This document shows, in pieces, positions 6,610 to 13,440 of a DNA stretch of 14,018 nt. The stretch is from DATBMY01 sp036554605 (GTDB lineage: Bacteria > Acidobacteriota > Blastocatellia > UBA7656), in the NCBI GenBank assembly GCA_036554605.1, contig DATBMY010000080.1, positions 1 to 14,018 on the forward strand, given 5' to 3'. The position numbers and the translations under genes are program-made. Numbering within the stretch: position 1 is the stretch's first letter; every line of letters begins with the position of its first letter. The notes beneath the pieces are model-generated. The model did no database searches and had not been told where the DNA came from. It saw only the letters and a program-made list of their open reading frames with translations.

Positions 6610-8538
6610 ATGTTTACAAAACGAATTCTAAAGTCCGTCGCAATTGCGGCTGTGTCAATCGCCTTCACGATCAGCAATCTGGGGATTGCCAGCGCCCAGC
6701 AAAACAGGCCGCGCTACAATTCACGACAAAACTCGCATCAAAGCTGGACCATCCCGCCAGATACGATAATTACTGTCCAGATGAATTCCCCGCTCAGCTC
6801 CAAGACTTCACGGGTAGGCGATAGATTCAGCGCCACGGTGACCGTGCCTGTCTATGTGAACGGCGAAACGGCAATACCGGCGGGGTCGGTCATTGAAGGA
6901 CGCGTGACGCAGGTAACTCCCGCCAGACGAATGAGCAGGCCGGGAACAATAGCAATCGGATTCGAACACTTGATATTTCCCGACGGCAGCCGGCTTCCCT
7001 TGATTGCGAATCTGACTTCAGACGATCCGGAGACGAGAAGCAGGATTGACGAAGAGAGTACGGTTTCGGGTGAAGAGAGAGATAAAGCCGTATTTGTGGG
7101 CGGCGGCGGAGCAATCGGCGCGGTAATCGGTGTGATGACAGGCGGAGGCAAGGGAGCCGTAGTCGGGGGCGTGCTTGGCGCGGGAGCGGGTTTGGCAGGC
7201 GTCCTGTTTTCAAAAGGAGAGGAAGCGCGGGTTCCTACGGGGACTCCTTTCGGTGTCCAGTTGAAAGAGCCGCTTGTCGTGAACCAGGAGTCGGCGAATG
7301 CGGGAATGAGGCGAACCGATACAGCCGGCGATCAGATTGATAACGACCAGCCTGTTTCCGAGACAAGGCCTGACCCGGAACGAGAAGCGCGTCGCGAGGT
7401 GGGTCCACCCGTGCGCGATACCGAGCCTGTTGATCCGGTGGAACCGGCGAAATCAGACGACATTGATACGGCGCCGGAAGAGAGCCGGGAGCCGGAAAAG
7501 GCAGAACCGGTTCTACCCCTCTCATCGCCTGAGATGGTCCGACGAGCGCAGACGGCGCTCAAGTACGAAGGCTATTATGAAGGGCCCGAGGATGGAGTTA
7601 TGACAGCGCGCCTCTCGACCGCCCTTAAGACGTACCAGCGCGAGAAGAACCTGCCGCAGACGGGCGATCTCGATCCTAGAACCGCGGAGAGTCTGGGCAT
7701 CATGCGGGCCTCTACTACCGCGGCGCAAACCCCGCGCAACGAGCAAAGGCAAAATGATCGTCAAACGGTTGACAGGCCGCGGACAACTCCCGTGAGAGGG
7801 ACGGCTAATGATCGCATAAATGCTCCTGACGTTGTTCCGGCAACTGTTCTTTCAGCCACCGCAAGGCGTATGGATAATGGAGCCATCTATATTCTGATCA
7901 ACACCCAGGCAAACACCGGCGGCTGGCGATGGTTCGGCGAGCATGTCGTGAACGGGGATACGCTCGAAGTCTATGCGAGGGCCAGGCGTCCGACAGGGAT
8001 GGTCACGCAAGCCCTGACACGCGGAAAGATAGAGCTGAACGTAACGGATAGGGTTGCTTATGTGCAGAGGGTTGTCATACATTCTGCCGGCCCGGATAAA
8101 GAGATTACTTTAAGAGAACGGCAAGCGACGACTCCTCAGGCAAGTACTACGACATCACGTTCCGAGTTTCTTAAACAGGGAGAAGACCTGCTCAAGGAGT
8201 TTGAGCGACTCTCGGGGTTGCGGATTTCCGGGGGGGTTGTTGAGACAAACAGAAATGCTCAGAATGGCGAAGCTGAAATGGAACTGCTATTTGCTCTCGA
8301 CGGATTTGTTAATTCGGCAAGGTTATATACAAATATCACCGCTTCCATGAGAGGATCGGGGAATATGCGGCCCGCCGTTCTTGCATTTGCCAGGCAGGCA
8401 AGGCGGACGGATAAGGTTGTTGCTACTTCAACGAGCCGCTTCGCGGGCCCGATATCCGTAAAATGGGACGTGATACGCCAGGATGTTTTGCGCCTGATAC
8501 AGAATCACGGCATTCGCCCGTCAGACCTTGAGGATTGA
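6610..8538 (+). CDS. Secreted glycine-zipper / peptidoglycan-binding multidomain protein
   Basis: The 642-aa product begins with a signal peptide (KR, hydrophobic stretch, likely cleavage after Ala29 in ASA-QQ). Residues about 40-150 form a beta-rich domain (TIPPDTIITVQMNSPLSSKT, then AIPAGSVIEGRV and FPDGSRLPL) that reminds me of the barrel found in TrbI/VirB10-type proteins. A glycine zipper follows at about 163-201, with many GxxxG-like steps, and then PFGVQLKEPL. A long acidic Pro/Glu/Asp/Arg-rich linker (about 225-300) leads to a PG_binding_1 domain (about 305-364: RRAQTALKYEGYYEG, DGVMTARLSTALKTYQ, LPQTGDLDPRTAESLGI). Residues about 410-505 (with GGWRWFGEH) and 518-642 are unrecognised. 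It probably acts in the periplasm or outer envelope, bound to the cell wall; no catalytic motif is seen. It follows the kinase by 86 bases and is closed by a terminator, so it may be co-transcribed. Confidence 0.87.
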   Translation: MFTKRILKSVAIAAVSIAFTISNLGIASAQQNRPRYNSRQNSHQSWTIPPDTIITVQMNSPLSSKTSRVGDRFSATVTVPVYVNGETAIPAGSVIEGRVTQVTPARRMSRPGTIAIGFEHLIFPDGSRLPLIANLTSDDPETRSRIDEESTVSGEERDKAVFVGGGGAIGAVIGVMTGGGKGAVVGGVLGAGAGLAGVLFSKGEEARVPTGTPFGVQLKEPLVVNQESANAGMRRTDTAGDQIDNDQPVSETRPDPEREARREVGPPVRDTEPVDPVEPAKSDDIDTAPEESREPEKAEPVLPLSSPEMVRRAQTALKYEGYYEGPEDGVMTARLSTALKTYQREKNLPQTGDLDPRTAESLGIMRASTTAAQTPRNEQRQNDRQTVDRPRTTPVRGTANDRINAPDVVPATVLSATARRMDNGAIYILINTQANTGGWRWFGEHVVNGDTLEVYARARRPTGMVTQALTRGKIELNVTDRVAYVQRVVIHSAGPDKEITLRERQATTPQASTTTSRSEFLKQGEDLLKEFERLSGLRISGGVVETNRNAQNGEAEMELLFALDGFVNSARLYTNITASMRGSGNMRPAVLAFARQARRTDKVVATSTSRFAGPISVKWDVIRQDVLRLIQNHGIRPSDLED

Positions 8539-8569
8539 TCTCAGATCAGGTTGAAAGTTGGAATTGCCG

Positions 8570-8605
8570 AAGGCGCGTTTCCCGTAAGCGCGCCTTTTTC
8601 CTTTT
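8570..8605 (+). terminator. Intrinsic terminator closing the Rad50-like operon
   Basis: AAGGCGCG (8570-8577) and CGCGCCTT (8589-8596) form a perfect eight-pair stem with an 11-base loop, followed by a T-rich tract broken by two C's (8595-8605). It lies 31 bases after the stop of the secreted-protein gene and before the glycerate kinase, separating two transcription units. A smaller palindrome (TGATCT, C, AGATCA; 8536-8548) overlaps the stop codon upstream. Confidence 0.85.
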
Positions 8606-8626
8606 GTGTTAGATTAGCTGGTAATT

Positions 8627-9961
8627 ATGCCTGGGATGACTGCCATCTCTAAACCGCATGGGCTGGCCGCGATTGCTCGGCATATTTATTTTAAGACATT
8701 GGAAGAAGTCAATTTAGCTTCGATCATCAAAGATAAGATCAAACTCCAGGGCGGAAGTATAATTATCGCGGGCGAAGCGACTTCTCTCGATCTATTTTCT
8801 GAAATAGTCCTTATCAGCATAGGGAAGGCTAGCATCGCAATGGCCGAGGCCGTTGAATCGCTGCTTGGCGACAGGATTACCAGAGGGGTGGTTGTAACGG
8901 ACCGTATGCGGAAGGCTGCGCTCAAAAGCGAAGTCATTATAGCGGGACATCCGCTGCCGAATGAAGAGAGCCTGATAGCAGGGAAGAGAGTCATGGATCT
9001 TGTAAGCTCGTGTGATAAAAGAGCCCTTATTATATTCGCGATTTCAGGCGGCGGCTCCGCTCTCGTTGAATGGCCGATCTTGCCTGAGATTTCACTTAAA
9101 GATATTCGGAAGTTAAATCAAGTCTTAATAGAAGGTGGAGCAAGCATCAGAGATATAAACATCATCCGCAAGTCGCTCTCAGCGATAAAAGGGGGAAGGC
9201 TCGGATACCTGGCGCGGAACTTGAGGAAGATAACATTATTTGCTTCAGACGTTAATCCCGGCGACCTCGAATCAATCTCATCCAATCCGGTTCTCCCGGA
9301 ATCACTTTCAAAGGAAGACATTTTAGAGAAACTTGAAGGGTATAATACGGGCTCGACCCTACACACTTTGCTCAGCGAGATTATCTCAGACAGGGTGCTT
9401 GAGAGATTACCCCAACAATGGAGGGAGGTCGGGGGGAACTCTATCGTGCTACTATCGGATAATCGGGACGTAATACGCGCGGCCGCAAAACAGGCTGCCG
9501 ATCTCGAATGCGTCGTTGAAACGGACGCGACTAACGCCGAAGGAGATTATAAAGGAATAGTAGAACTGATGGTTGACAGGCTTAGACAGCTTCTGGCAGG
9601 TCATAAAGGAAGTACCGTCTGCCTTATTTCAGGGGGCGAGGCTTCATGCGTAGTAAGAGGAGCCGGATTCGGCGGGCGCAATCATGAATTCGCCCTTTAT
9701 GCGGCAATGAAATTAAATGATTGCTTTAGCAAATGGGCGGTCCTTTCCTGCGGTACGGATGGTATTGACGGCAACAGTAACGCAAGCGGCGCGGTGCTGG
9801 ATTCCCTCGCTCTGCAAGAGTGCGAGAGTCCGGGCCACGACGCATCTCAGTTCCTCTCGATCAGCGATTCCGGATCGCTCGTGAACCGGCTCGGGGGCCA
9901 GATTGTGACCGGCCCGACGGGCAATAATCTGAGAGATATTAGAGTGTTCTTAGCGCAATAA
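8627..9961 (+). CDS. Glycerate kinase, MOFRL/DUF4147 family, divergent
   Basis: The 444-aa protein matches the type-2 glycerate kinase family (GckA/TtuD type), which uses ATP to phosphorylate D-glycerate to 2-phosphoglycerate in the cytoplasm. Visible motifs are SGGGSAL (140-146), IRKSLSAIKGGRL, SDVNPGD (207-213), LISGGEASCVV, GGRNHEF (349-355) and the MOFRL-domain motif GTDGIDGNSNASGAV (from 376). Length is normal. It departs from the usual patterns I remember: SDVPGD has an extra Asn here, the following ASGPT is SSNPV, and GTDGTDGPTDAAGA is altered. Substrate range may therefore differ. No convincing ribosome binding site precedes ATG 8627; ATG 8636 is an alternative start that is no better. 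It probably shares a transcript with the response regulator 37 bases downstream. Confidence 0.85.
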   Translation: MPGMTAISKPHGLAAIARHIYFKTLEEVNLASIIKDKIKLQGGSIIIAGEATSLDLFSEIVLISIGKASIAMAEAVESLLGDRITRGVVVTDRMRKAALKSEVIIAGHPLPNEESLIAGKRVMDLVSSCDKRALIIFAISGGGSALVEWPILPEISLKDIRKLNQVLIEGGASIRDINIIRKSLSAIKGGRLGYLARNLRKITLFASDVNPGDLESISSNPVLPESLSKEDILEKLEGYNTGSTLHTLLSEIISDRVLERLPQQWREVGGNSIVLLSDNRDVIRAAAKQAADLECVVETDATNAEGDYKGIVELMVDRLRQLLAGHKGSTVCLISGGEASCVVRGAGFGGRNHEFALYAAMKLNDCFSKWAVLSCGTDGIDGNSNASGAVLDSLALQECESPGHDASQFLSISDSGSLVNRLGGQIVTGPTGNNLRDIRVFLAQ

Positions 9962-9998
9962 TACGGCATTGAATACCTTGATGAATTGAGGATAGGCG

Positions 9999-11402
9999 AT
10001 GAATCCTGTGGTGCTTATTGTAGATGACGAAGCCGCGGCGCGATATGGAATGAGGAGGGCGCTGGAGAAGGAGAATTACCAGGTCCACGAGGCTGAAAAT
10101 ACCGAAGCGGCCGAGAGAATAGTCGAGGCCAATAGACCAGACGTGGTGCTGCTCGATGTCAAGCTGGCGGCCGAGTCGGGGCTCGATTACCTGCCTTCTC
10201 TTGTATCGAGAGCGGACCCGCCCCGGGTGATTATTGTGACCGCGCACGGGTCTGAGCGCATGGCGGTTGAGGCAATAAAAAACGGGGCCTACGATTATCT
10301 GGCAAAACCCTTTGACGTCGACGAGTTGAGAATACTCGTTAGAAATGCCCTTGAAGCACATCACCTGCAAGAGGAGAACGAGAGACTCCGAGGCGAGCTG
10401 GCGGGCCGCGGGAGCTTTGGTCCTTTGATAGGATCCTCGCCGTCAATGAGCCATGTCTACTCGCTTATAGAGAAGGTGGCCCAGACAAGCATAAACGTCC
10501 TGATTACCGGAGAGTCCGGCACTGGCAAAGAGTTGATCGCAAGAGAGATTCACCGGCGGAGCAGGGTCGGAGAGGGCCCGTTCATCGCCGTCAATTGCGC
10601 CGCAATGCCCGCGGAGCTCATAGAGTCAGAGCTGTTTGGACACGAAAAGGGGGCCTTTACCGGCGCGGCGGGGAAGAGGATAGGGAAATTTGAAGCGGCG
10701 GATGGAGGAACCCTTTTTCTTGATGAAATCGGAGATATGAGCCTGAATACCCAGGCCAAGGTTCTGAGAGTTCTTGAAGATAAGAGTTTTCAGCGACTCG
10801 GCAGCAACGAGACTATAAGTAGCGATGCGCGTATCATCAGCGCTACGAACAAGAACCTCAAGGTCGAGGTTGAAGCGAAGAGATTCCGGGAAGACCTCTA
10901 TTACAGGCTCTCTGTTATGACAATCCAGGTGCCGCCCTTGCGGGAACGCAAGTCCGACATTATAGCCATTGCCCAATCATACTCTGACAGGTACGCTATC
11001 GCTTATCGTCGACGTCCACCTCGGTTCGGCAAAGAAACAATAAAAGCATTACTTGATTACGACTGGCCCGGCAACGTCAGAGAGCTGAAGAACTCTATCG
11101 AACGCGCCATTGTTCTCACCGAAAAGGAAGAAATCACTCTAGAAGTTTTACCTGAGGAAATCACGTCTAAAAAGCCTGAGACTAAGAATTTAAATGATTC
11201 GGGAAATAGTATTAATGTTTCTTCTGAGCTTGAATTTCGTGAGGCGAAGCGAGAGTTTGAGCGCAAGTATATTGAGAGATGCCTTGAGCGTACCGGAGGC
11301 AATATAACCCAGGCGGCAGGTGCGCTGGGAATGCACAGGCAGAGCCTACAGCATAAGATCAAAGAGCTCGGACTCTCGAAGAGATTTGTCTCGGAGGACT
11401 GA
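9999..11402 (+). CDS. Sigma-54-dependent NtrC-family response regulator
   Basis: The 467-aa protein has the three classic domains. The receiver (about 4-120) has the acidic pair D9-D10, phospho-acceptor Asp53 in VVLLDVK, T in IVTAHG and K in AKPFD. The central AAA+ domain (about 143-370) has Walker A GESGTGKE (171-178), the sigma-54 contact loop GAFTGA (218-223) and Walker B LFLDEIGD. A Fis-type helix-turn-helix ends the protein (about 435-457: NITQAAGALGMHRQSLQHK). All residues needed for ATP-driven opening of sigma-54 promoters are present. GAGG at 9988-9991 stands 7 bases before the ATG. The likely kinase is the NtrB-like protein at 4799-6523. I found no good -24/-12 sigma-54 promoter in the intergenic regions of this window, so its targets are not seen here. 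It converges with ssb with only 13 bases between stops. Confidence 0.96.
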   Translation: MNPVVLIVDDEAAARYGMRRALEKENYQVHEAENTEAAERIVEANRPDVVLLDVKLAAESGLDYLPSLVSRADPPRVIIVTAHGSERMAVEAIKNGAYDYLAKPFDVDELRILVRNALEAHHLQEENERLRGELAGRGSFGPLIGSSPSMSHVYSLIEKVAQTSINVLITGESGTGKELIAREIHRRSRVGEGPFIAVNCAAMPAELIESELFGHEKGAFTGAAGKRIGKFEAADGGTLFLDEIGDMSLNTQAKVLRVLEDKSFQRLGSNETISSDARIISATNKNLKVEVEAKRFREDLYYRLSVMTIQVPPLRERKSDIIAIAQSYSDRYAIAYRRRPPRFGKETIKALLDYDWPGNVRELKNSIERAIVLTEKEEITLEVLPEEITSKKPETKNLNDSGNSINVSSELEFREAKREFERKYIERCLERTGGNITQAAGALGMHRQSLQHKIKELGLSKRFVSED

Positions 11403-11415
11403 TCTTCAGGCCGTG

Positions 11416-11844
11416 CTAGAAGGGAATATCGTCATCGCTAACGGGTGACGGGTGATCCTCTTCCGGCGCCTGACGTGCGCTTCGCTCTTCGCGAGTTACA
11501 GGAGCCTCATCGCCGCGAGGACCGATGAACTGCAGGTCGCTTGCATTAACATCAAGACTTGTCCTCGTATTGCCATCCCTGTCCTGATATTCGCGCTGCG
11601 TCAACCGGCCTTCAATATAGACGAGCTTGCCCTTGCTCAGATACTGGCTGGTCGTCTCTGCTCTGTTTCCCCAGAGGCTCACGTTAAACCATGTGGTCAC
11701 ATCCTGATATTCGCCCGATTTGTCTTTTCTACGTTCCGTCGTAGCAACCGAAAAGTTACAGACCGCGGTCCCCTGCGGAGTGTACCGGACTTCAGGGTCG
11801 CGTCCAAGATGGCCCACTATGATAATCTTGTTGAAAGATGCCAT
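11416..11844 (-). CDS. ssb: Single-stranded DNA-binding protein SSB
   Basis: The 142-aa protein starts MASFNKIIIVGHLGRDPEVRYTP, the typical OB-fold opening, and continues with FSVATTERR, WFNVSLWGNRAE, LSKGKLVYIEGRL and DRDGNTRTSLDVNA. The OB domain spans about 1-107. A short Pro/Glu/Arg-rich linker leads to the acidic tip SDDDIPF, which in the family recruits repair and replication partners. It coats single-stranded DNA during replication, recombination and repair. AGGAGA (11851-11856, minus strand) lies 6 bases before the ATG. The gene has its own promoter and is not flanked by rpsF or rpsR as in many bacteria. No terminator is visible in the 13-base gap to the converging regulator gene. Confidence 0.97.
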   Translation of the reverse strand: MASFNKIIIVGHLGRDPEVRYTPQGTAVCNFSVATTERRKDKSGEYQDVTTWFNVSLWGNRAETTSQYLSKGKLVYIEGRLTQREYQDRDGNTRTSLDVNASDLQFIGPRGDEAPVTREERSARQAPEEDHPSPVSDDDIPF

Positions 11845-11900
11845 TTATCTTCTCCTCTTGAGAGTATTGAATTCAGGTCCAGGGTAAAACTCGCGGCGCG

Positions 11901-11927
11901 ATTATAGCATAAGAGACTTTTATGCAA
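11901..11927 (-). promoter_or_regulatory. ssb promoter with consensus TATAAT
   Basis: On the minus strand TTGCAT (11927-11922) and a perfect TATAAT (11906-11901) are 15 bases apart. A TG one base before the -10 makes it an extended -10 promoter, which offsets the short spacer. Initiation near 11894 would give an untranslated leader of about 50 bases before the ssb ATG. Confidence 0.7.
11907..11925. promoter_or_regulatory. Operator-like 19-bp palindrome inside the ssb promoter
   Basis: On the plus strand, GCATAA (11907-11912) and TTATGC (11920-11925) are perfect arms. The inner AG/CT pair also matches, so eight of nine positions are symmetric around one central base. The site fills the spacer between -10 and -35 and overlaps the -35, where a bound repressor would block RNA polymerase. 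It matches neither the CTGT-N8-ACAG nor the GAAC-N4-GTTC LexA box. Confidence 0.45.
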
Positions 11928-11938
11928 GCGTAGAGTAA

Positions 11939-12415
11939 TTACATCTTATACTCGCTGGCATCGTCGATTAGATCTTCCGGCCAATCATCCTGGGGAGAAC
12001 TCGGCTCTTCCGTTATTGAGGTGCTGGAGTTCTTTATCACTTCATCGTTTACGTAGATCGGGCAATCCACCCTTAAAGCGAGGGCGATAGCATCGCTTGG
12101 TCTGGAGTCAATTGTTAATACTTCCCCATCGCGCGTCATCTCGATTACCGCGAAGAAGGTATTATCGATCAAATCCGTGATGATAATTCTTCTCACCGCC
12201 GCGCCCAATTCCCAGATGACATTCTTCAGCAGGTCATGCGTCATCGGCCTCTGGGAAGCGAGTTTTTCGATTTCTACCGCAATAGCCTGAGCTTCAAATG
12301 GGCCGACCCAGATCGGCAGCATGGCTTCGCCGTTTACATCTTTTAAGATGATGATGGGAGTATTTGCCGTGGGATCCATCATTAAACCACGAATCTTCAT
12401 CTCTATTTCCATCAT
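11939..12415 (-). CDS. Bifunctional nuclease family protein (DUF151)
   Basis: From ATG 12415 the product is 158 aa. It opens MMEIEMKIRGLMMDPTANTP, the usual N-terminus of the BFN/DUF151 family, and carries LPIWVGPFEAQAIA, ending its domain (about 1-130) with the signature DSRPSDAIALALR and PIYVNDEV. The tail is acidic (about 131-158). Founding plant members act on both DNA and RNA; bacterial homologues are common but their role is poorly defined, so nuclease activity is inferred. The frame is open back to 12628, but GAGGA sits 5 bases before ATG 12415 and homology begins there. A promoter at 12504-12533 lies inside the longer frame, further supporting the short form. It is divergent from parA. 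Confidence 0.9.
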   Translation of the reverse strand: MMEIEMKIRGLMMDPTANTPIIILKDVNGEAMLPIWVGPFEAQAIAVEIEKLASQRPMTHDLLKNVIWELGAAVRRIIITDLIDNTFFAVIEMTRDGEVLTIDSRPSDAIALALRVDCPIYVNDEVIKNSSTSITEEPSSPQDDWPEDLIDDASEYKM

Positions 12416-12420
12416 TGTAT

Positions 12421-12425
12421 TCCTC
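12421..12425 (-). promoter_or_regulatory. Ribosome binding site fixing the DUF151 start
   Basis: GAGGA on the minus strand lies 5 bases before the paired ATG codons at 12415 and 12412. It supports the 158-aa form over a 229-aa reading from 12628. Confidence 0.75.
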
Positions 12426-12503
12426 GGGAGCTTGATCTGCCTGAGTTCATGAAGCCATTGCTGTTCTTCACGACCTGCTATCGCTGCTGTCCACGTGGCG
12501 TCA

Positions 12504-12533
12504 ATTAAACCACACAAGAGAATCAAAGTCCAA
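12504..12533 (-). promoter_or_regulatory. Candidate promoter for the DUF151 gene
   Basis: On the minus strand TTGGAC (12533-12528) and TTTAAT (12509-12504) are 18 bases apart, and a TG sits one base upstream of the -10. Initiation near 12497 would leave a leader of about 80 bases. Both boxes deviate from consensus by one or two positions. Confidence 0.45.
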
Positions 12534-12621
12534 TTAAGAGGTTCCGGAGCTTCATAAGGGCAGCAACGCAACTCTGTGAGAGCGTGTGCGGTTCGGTTAA
12601 CCTGCTCAAAATCAATCAAGC

Positions 12622-12650
12622 TTGACACTATTGATGGTTAGCATTAGGAT
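12622..12650 (+). promoter_or_regulatory. Sigma-70 promoter of parA-parB
   Basis: A perfect TTGACA (12622-12627) and TAGGAT (12645-12650) are separated by the ideal 17 bases. Initiation near 12657 would give a leader of about 28 bases before the parA ATG. This is the best -35 box in the window. Confidence 0.75.
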
Positions 12651-12663
12651 GCAAGCGTCCTAA
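12644..12663. promoter_or_regulatory. Operator-like 20-bp palindrome over the parA -10 and start point
   Basis: TTAGGATGC (12644-12652) and GCGTCCTAA (12655-12663) are inverted copies with one G-T mismatch around an AA centre. The site covers the whole -10 box and the predicted start of transcription, a classic repressor position. As RNA it could also fold into a 9-pair hairpin, but only part of it would be transcribed. Confidence 0.5.
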
Positions 12664-12684
12664 AGATTTGGAGCCCTCGTAGGA

Positions 12685-13440
12685 ATGGTCATAGCAATCG
12701 CTAATCAGAAAGGCGGGGTAGGGAAGACGACAACGGCCATAAATCTATCGGCTGCTCTTGCCCGCACCGGCAAGAAAGTTCTCCTTATCGATCTTGATCC
12801 TCAGGCCAATTCGACTCTGACCTTTCTCGATCCATACAGCTTTGAAAGATCGGTCTATGAAATGCTGACCGAACCGGAAGTGCGAAGCGAAGATGTTGTT
12901 CGCTCATCGACAGTCTCGGGCCTCGACATTCTTCCGTCAAGGATCAGCCTTGCGAAATTCGAGAGCAAGTTGATAGGCGAGTTCGACGCGCCCTTCAGAC
13001 TCAAGGACAGGATCGAAGGGCTTATCAAGACCTACGATTATATCGTCATCGACACGCCGCCAACGCTTGGTTTGATTACCGTCAACGCCCTCGTCGCTTC
13101 GAATTATTTGATCGTTCCGATTCAACCTTCTTATTTTGCTCTCGAAGGCACGGATGATCTGCTCGAAACCGTTGAGAAGGTCAAGGCCAGACCTAATCCG
13201 AACCTGCAGGTTCTCGGGGTAGTGATAACGATGCTTGATAAGAGGACTACCCTGGCCAAAGATATTCAAGAGCAGATAAGACAGGTTTTCGGCGATAAGG
13301 TCTTCGGAACCGTTATAAGCAAGTCGGTACGTCTGGAAGAGAGCCCGGCTTATAAGGAAACTATATTTACTTTTGCGCCGGCGTCGAGTGGGGCGTCAGA
13401 GTATTCGAGTCTATGTCAAGAGGTGATGAGCCGTGTCTAA
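12685..13440 (+). CDS. parA: Chromosome-partitioning ATPase ParA (Soj)
   Basis: The 251-aa protein has the deviant Walker A KGGVGKTT with signature Lys9 and catalytic-loop Lys14, the A' motif LLIDLDPQANST, and Walker B VIDTPP (Asp123). It is a ParA/MinD-family ATPase that binds DNA non-specifically as an ATP dimer and positions ParB-parS complexes during chromosome segregation. The length fits the short chromosomal Soj type: there is no N-terminal helix-turn-helix, so unlike P1-type ParA it should not repress its own promoter through that domain. GGAG at 12670-12673 lies 11 bases before the ATG, and AGGA abuts it directly, so the ribosome binding site is not ideal. parB overlaps its last 8 bases. 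Confidence 0.96.
   Translation: MVIAIANQKGGVGKTTTAINLSAALARTGKKVLLIDLDPQANSTLTFLDPYSFERSVYEMLTEPEVRSEDVVRSSTVSGLDILPSRISLAKFESKLIGEFDAPFRLKDRIEGLIKTYDYIVIDTPPTLGLITVNALVASNYLIVPIQPSYFALEGTDDLLETVEKVKARPNPNLQVLGVVITMLDKRTTLAKDIQEQIRQVFGDKVFGTVISKSVRLEESPAYKETIFTFAPASSGASEYSSLCQEVMSRV
13421..13427 (+). promoter_or_regulatory. Ribosome binding site setting the GTG start of parB
   Basis: AGGTGAT, preceded by AAG, is close to the full anti-Shine-Dalgarno complement and lies 5 bases before GTG 13433. It sits inside the end of parA and marks GTG as the parB start. Confidence 0.8.

Noticed and set aside
12491..12498. CCACGTGG as a parS centromere site beside parAB
   Set aside because: Only the CACGTG core fits the TGTTTCACGTGAAACA consensus; almost none of the five flanking positions on either side match.
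12416..12628. N-terminal extension of the DUF151 gene to ATG 12628
   Set aside because: The extra 71 residues have no family similarity, contain the gene's likely promoter and overlap the parA promoter, while GAGGA marks ATG 12415.
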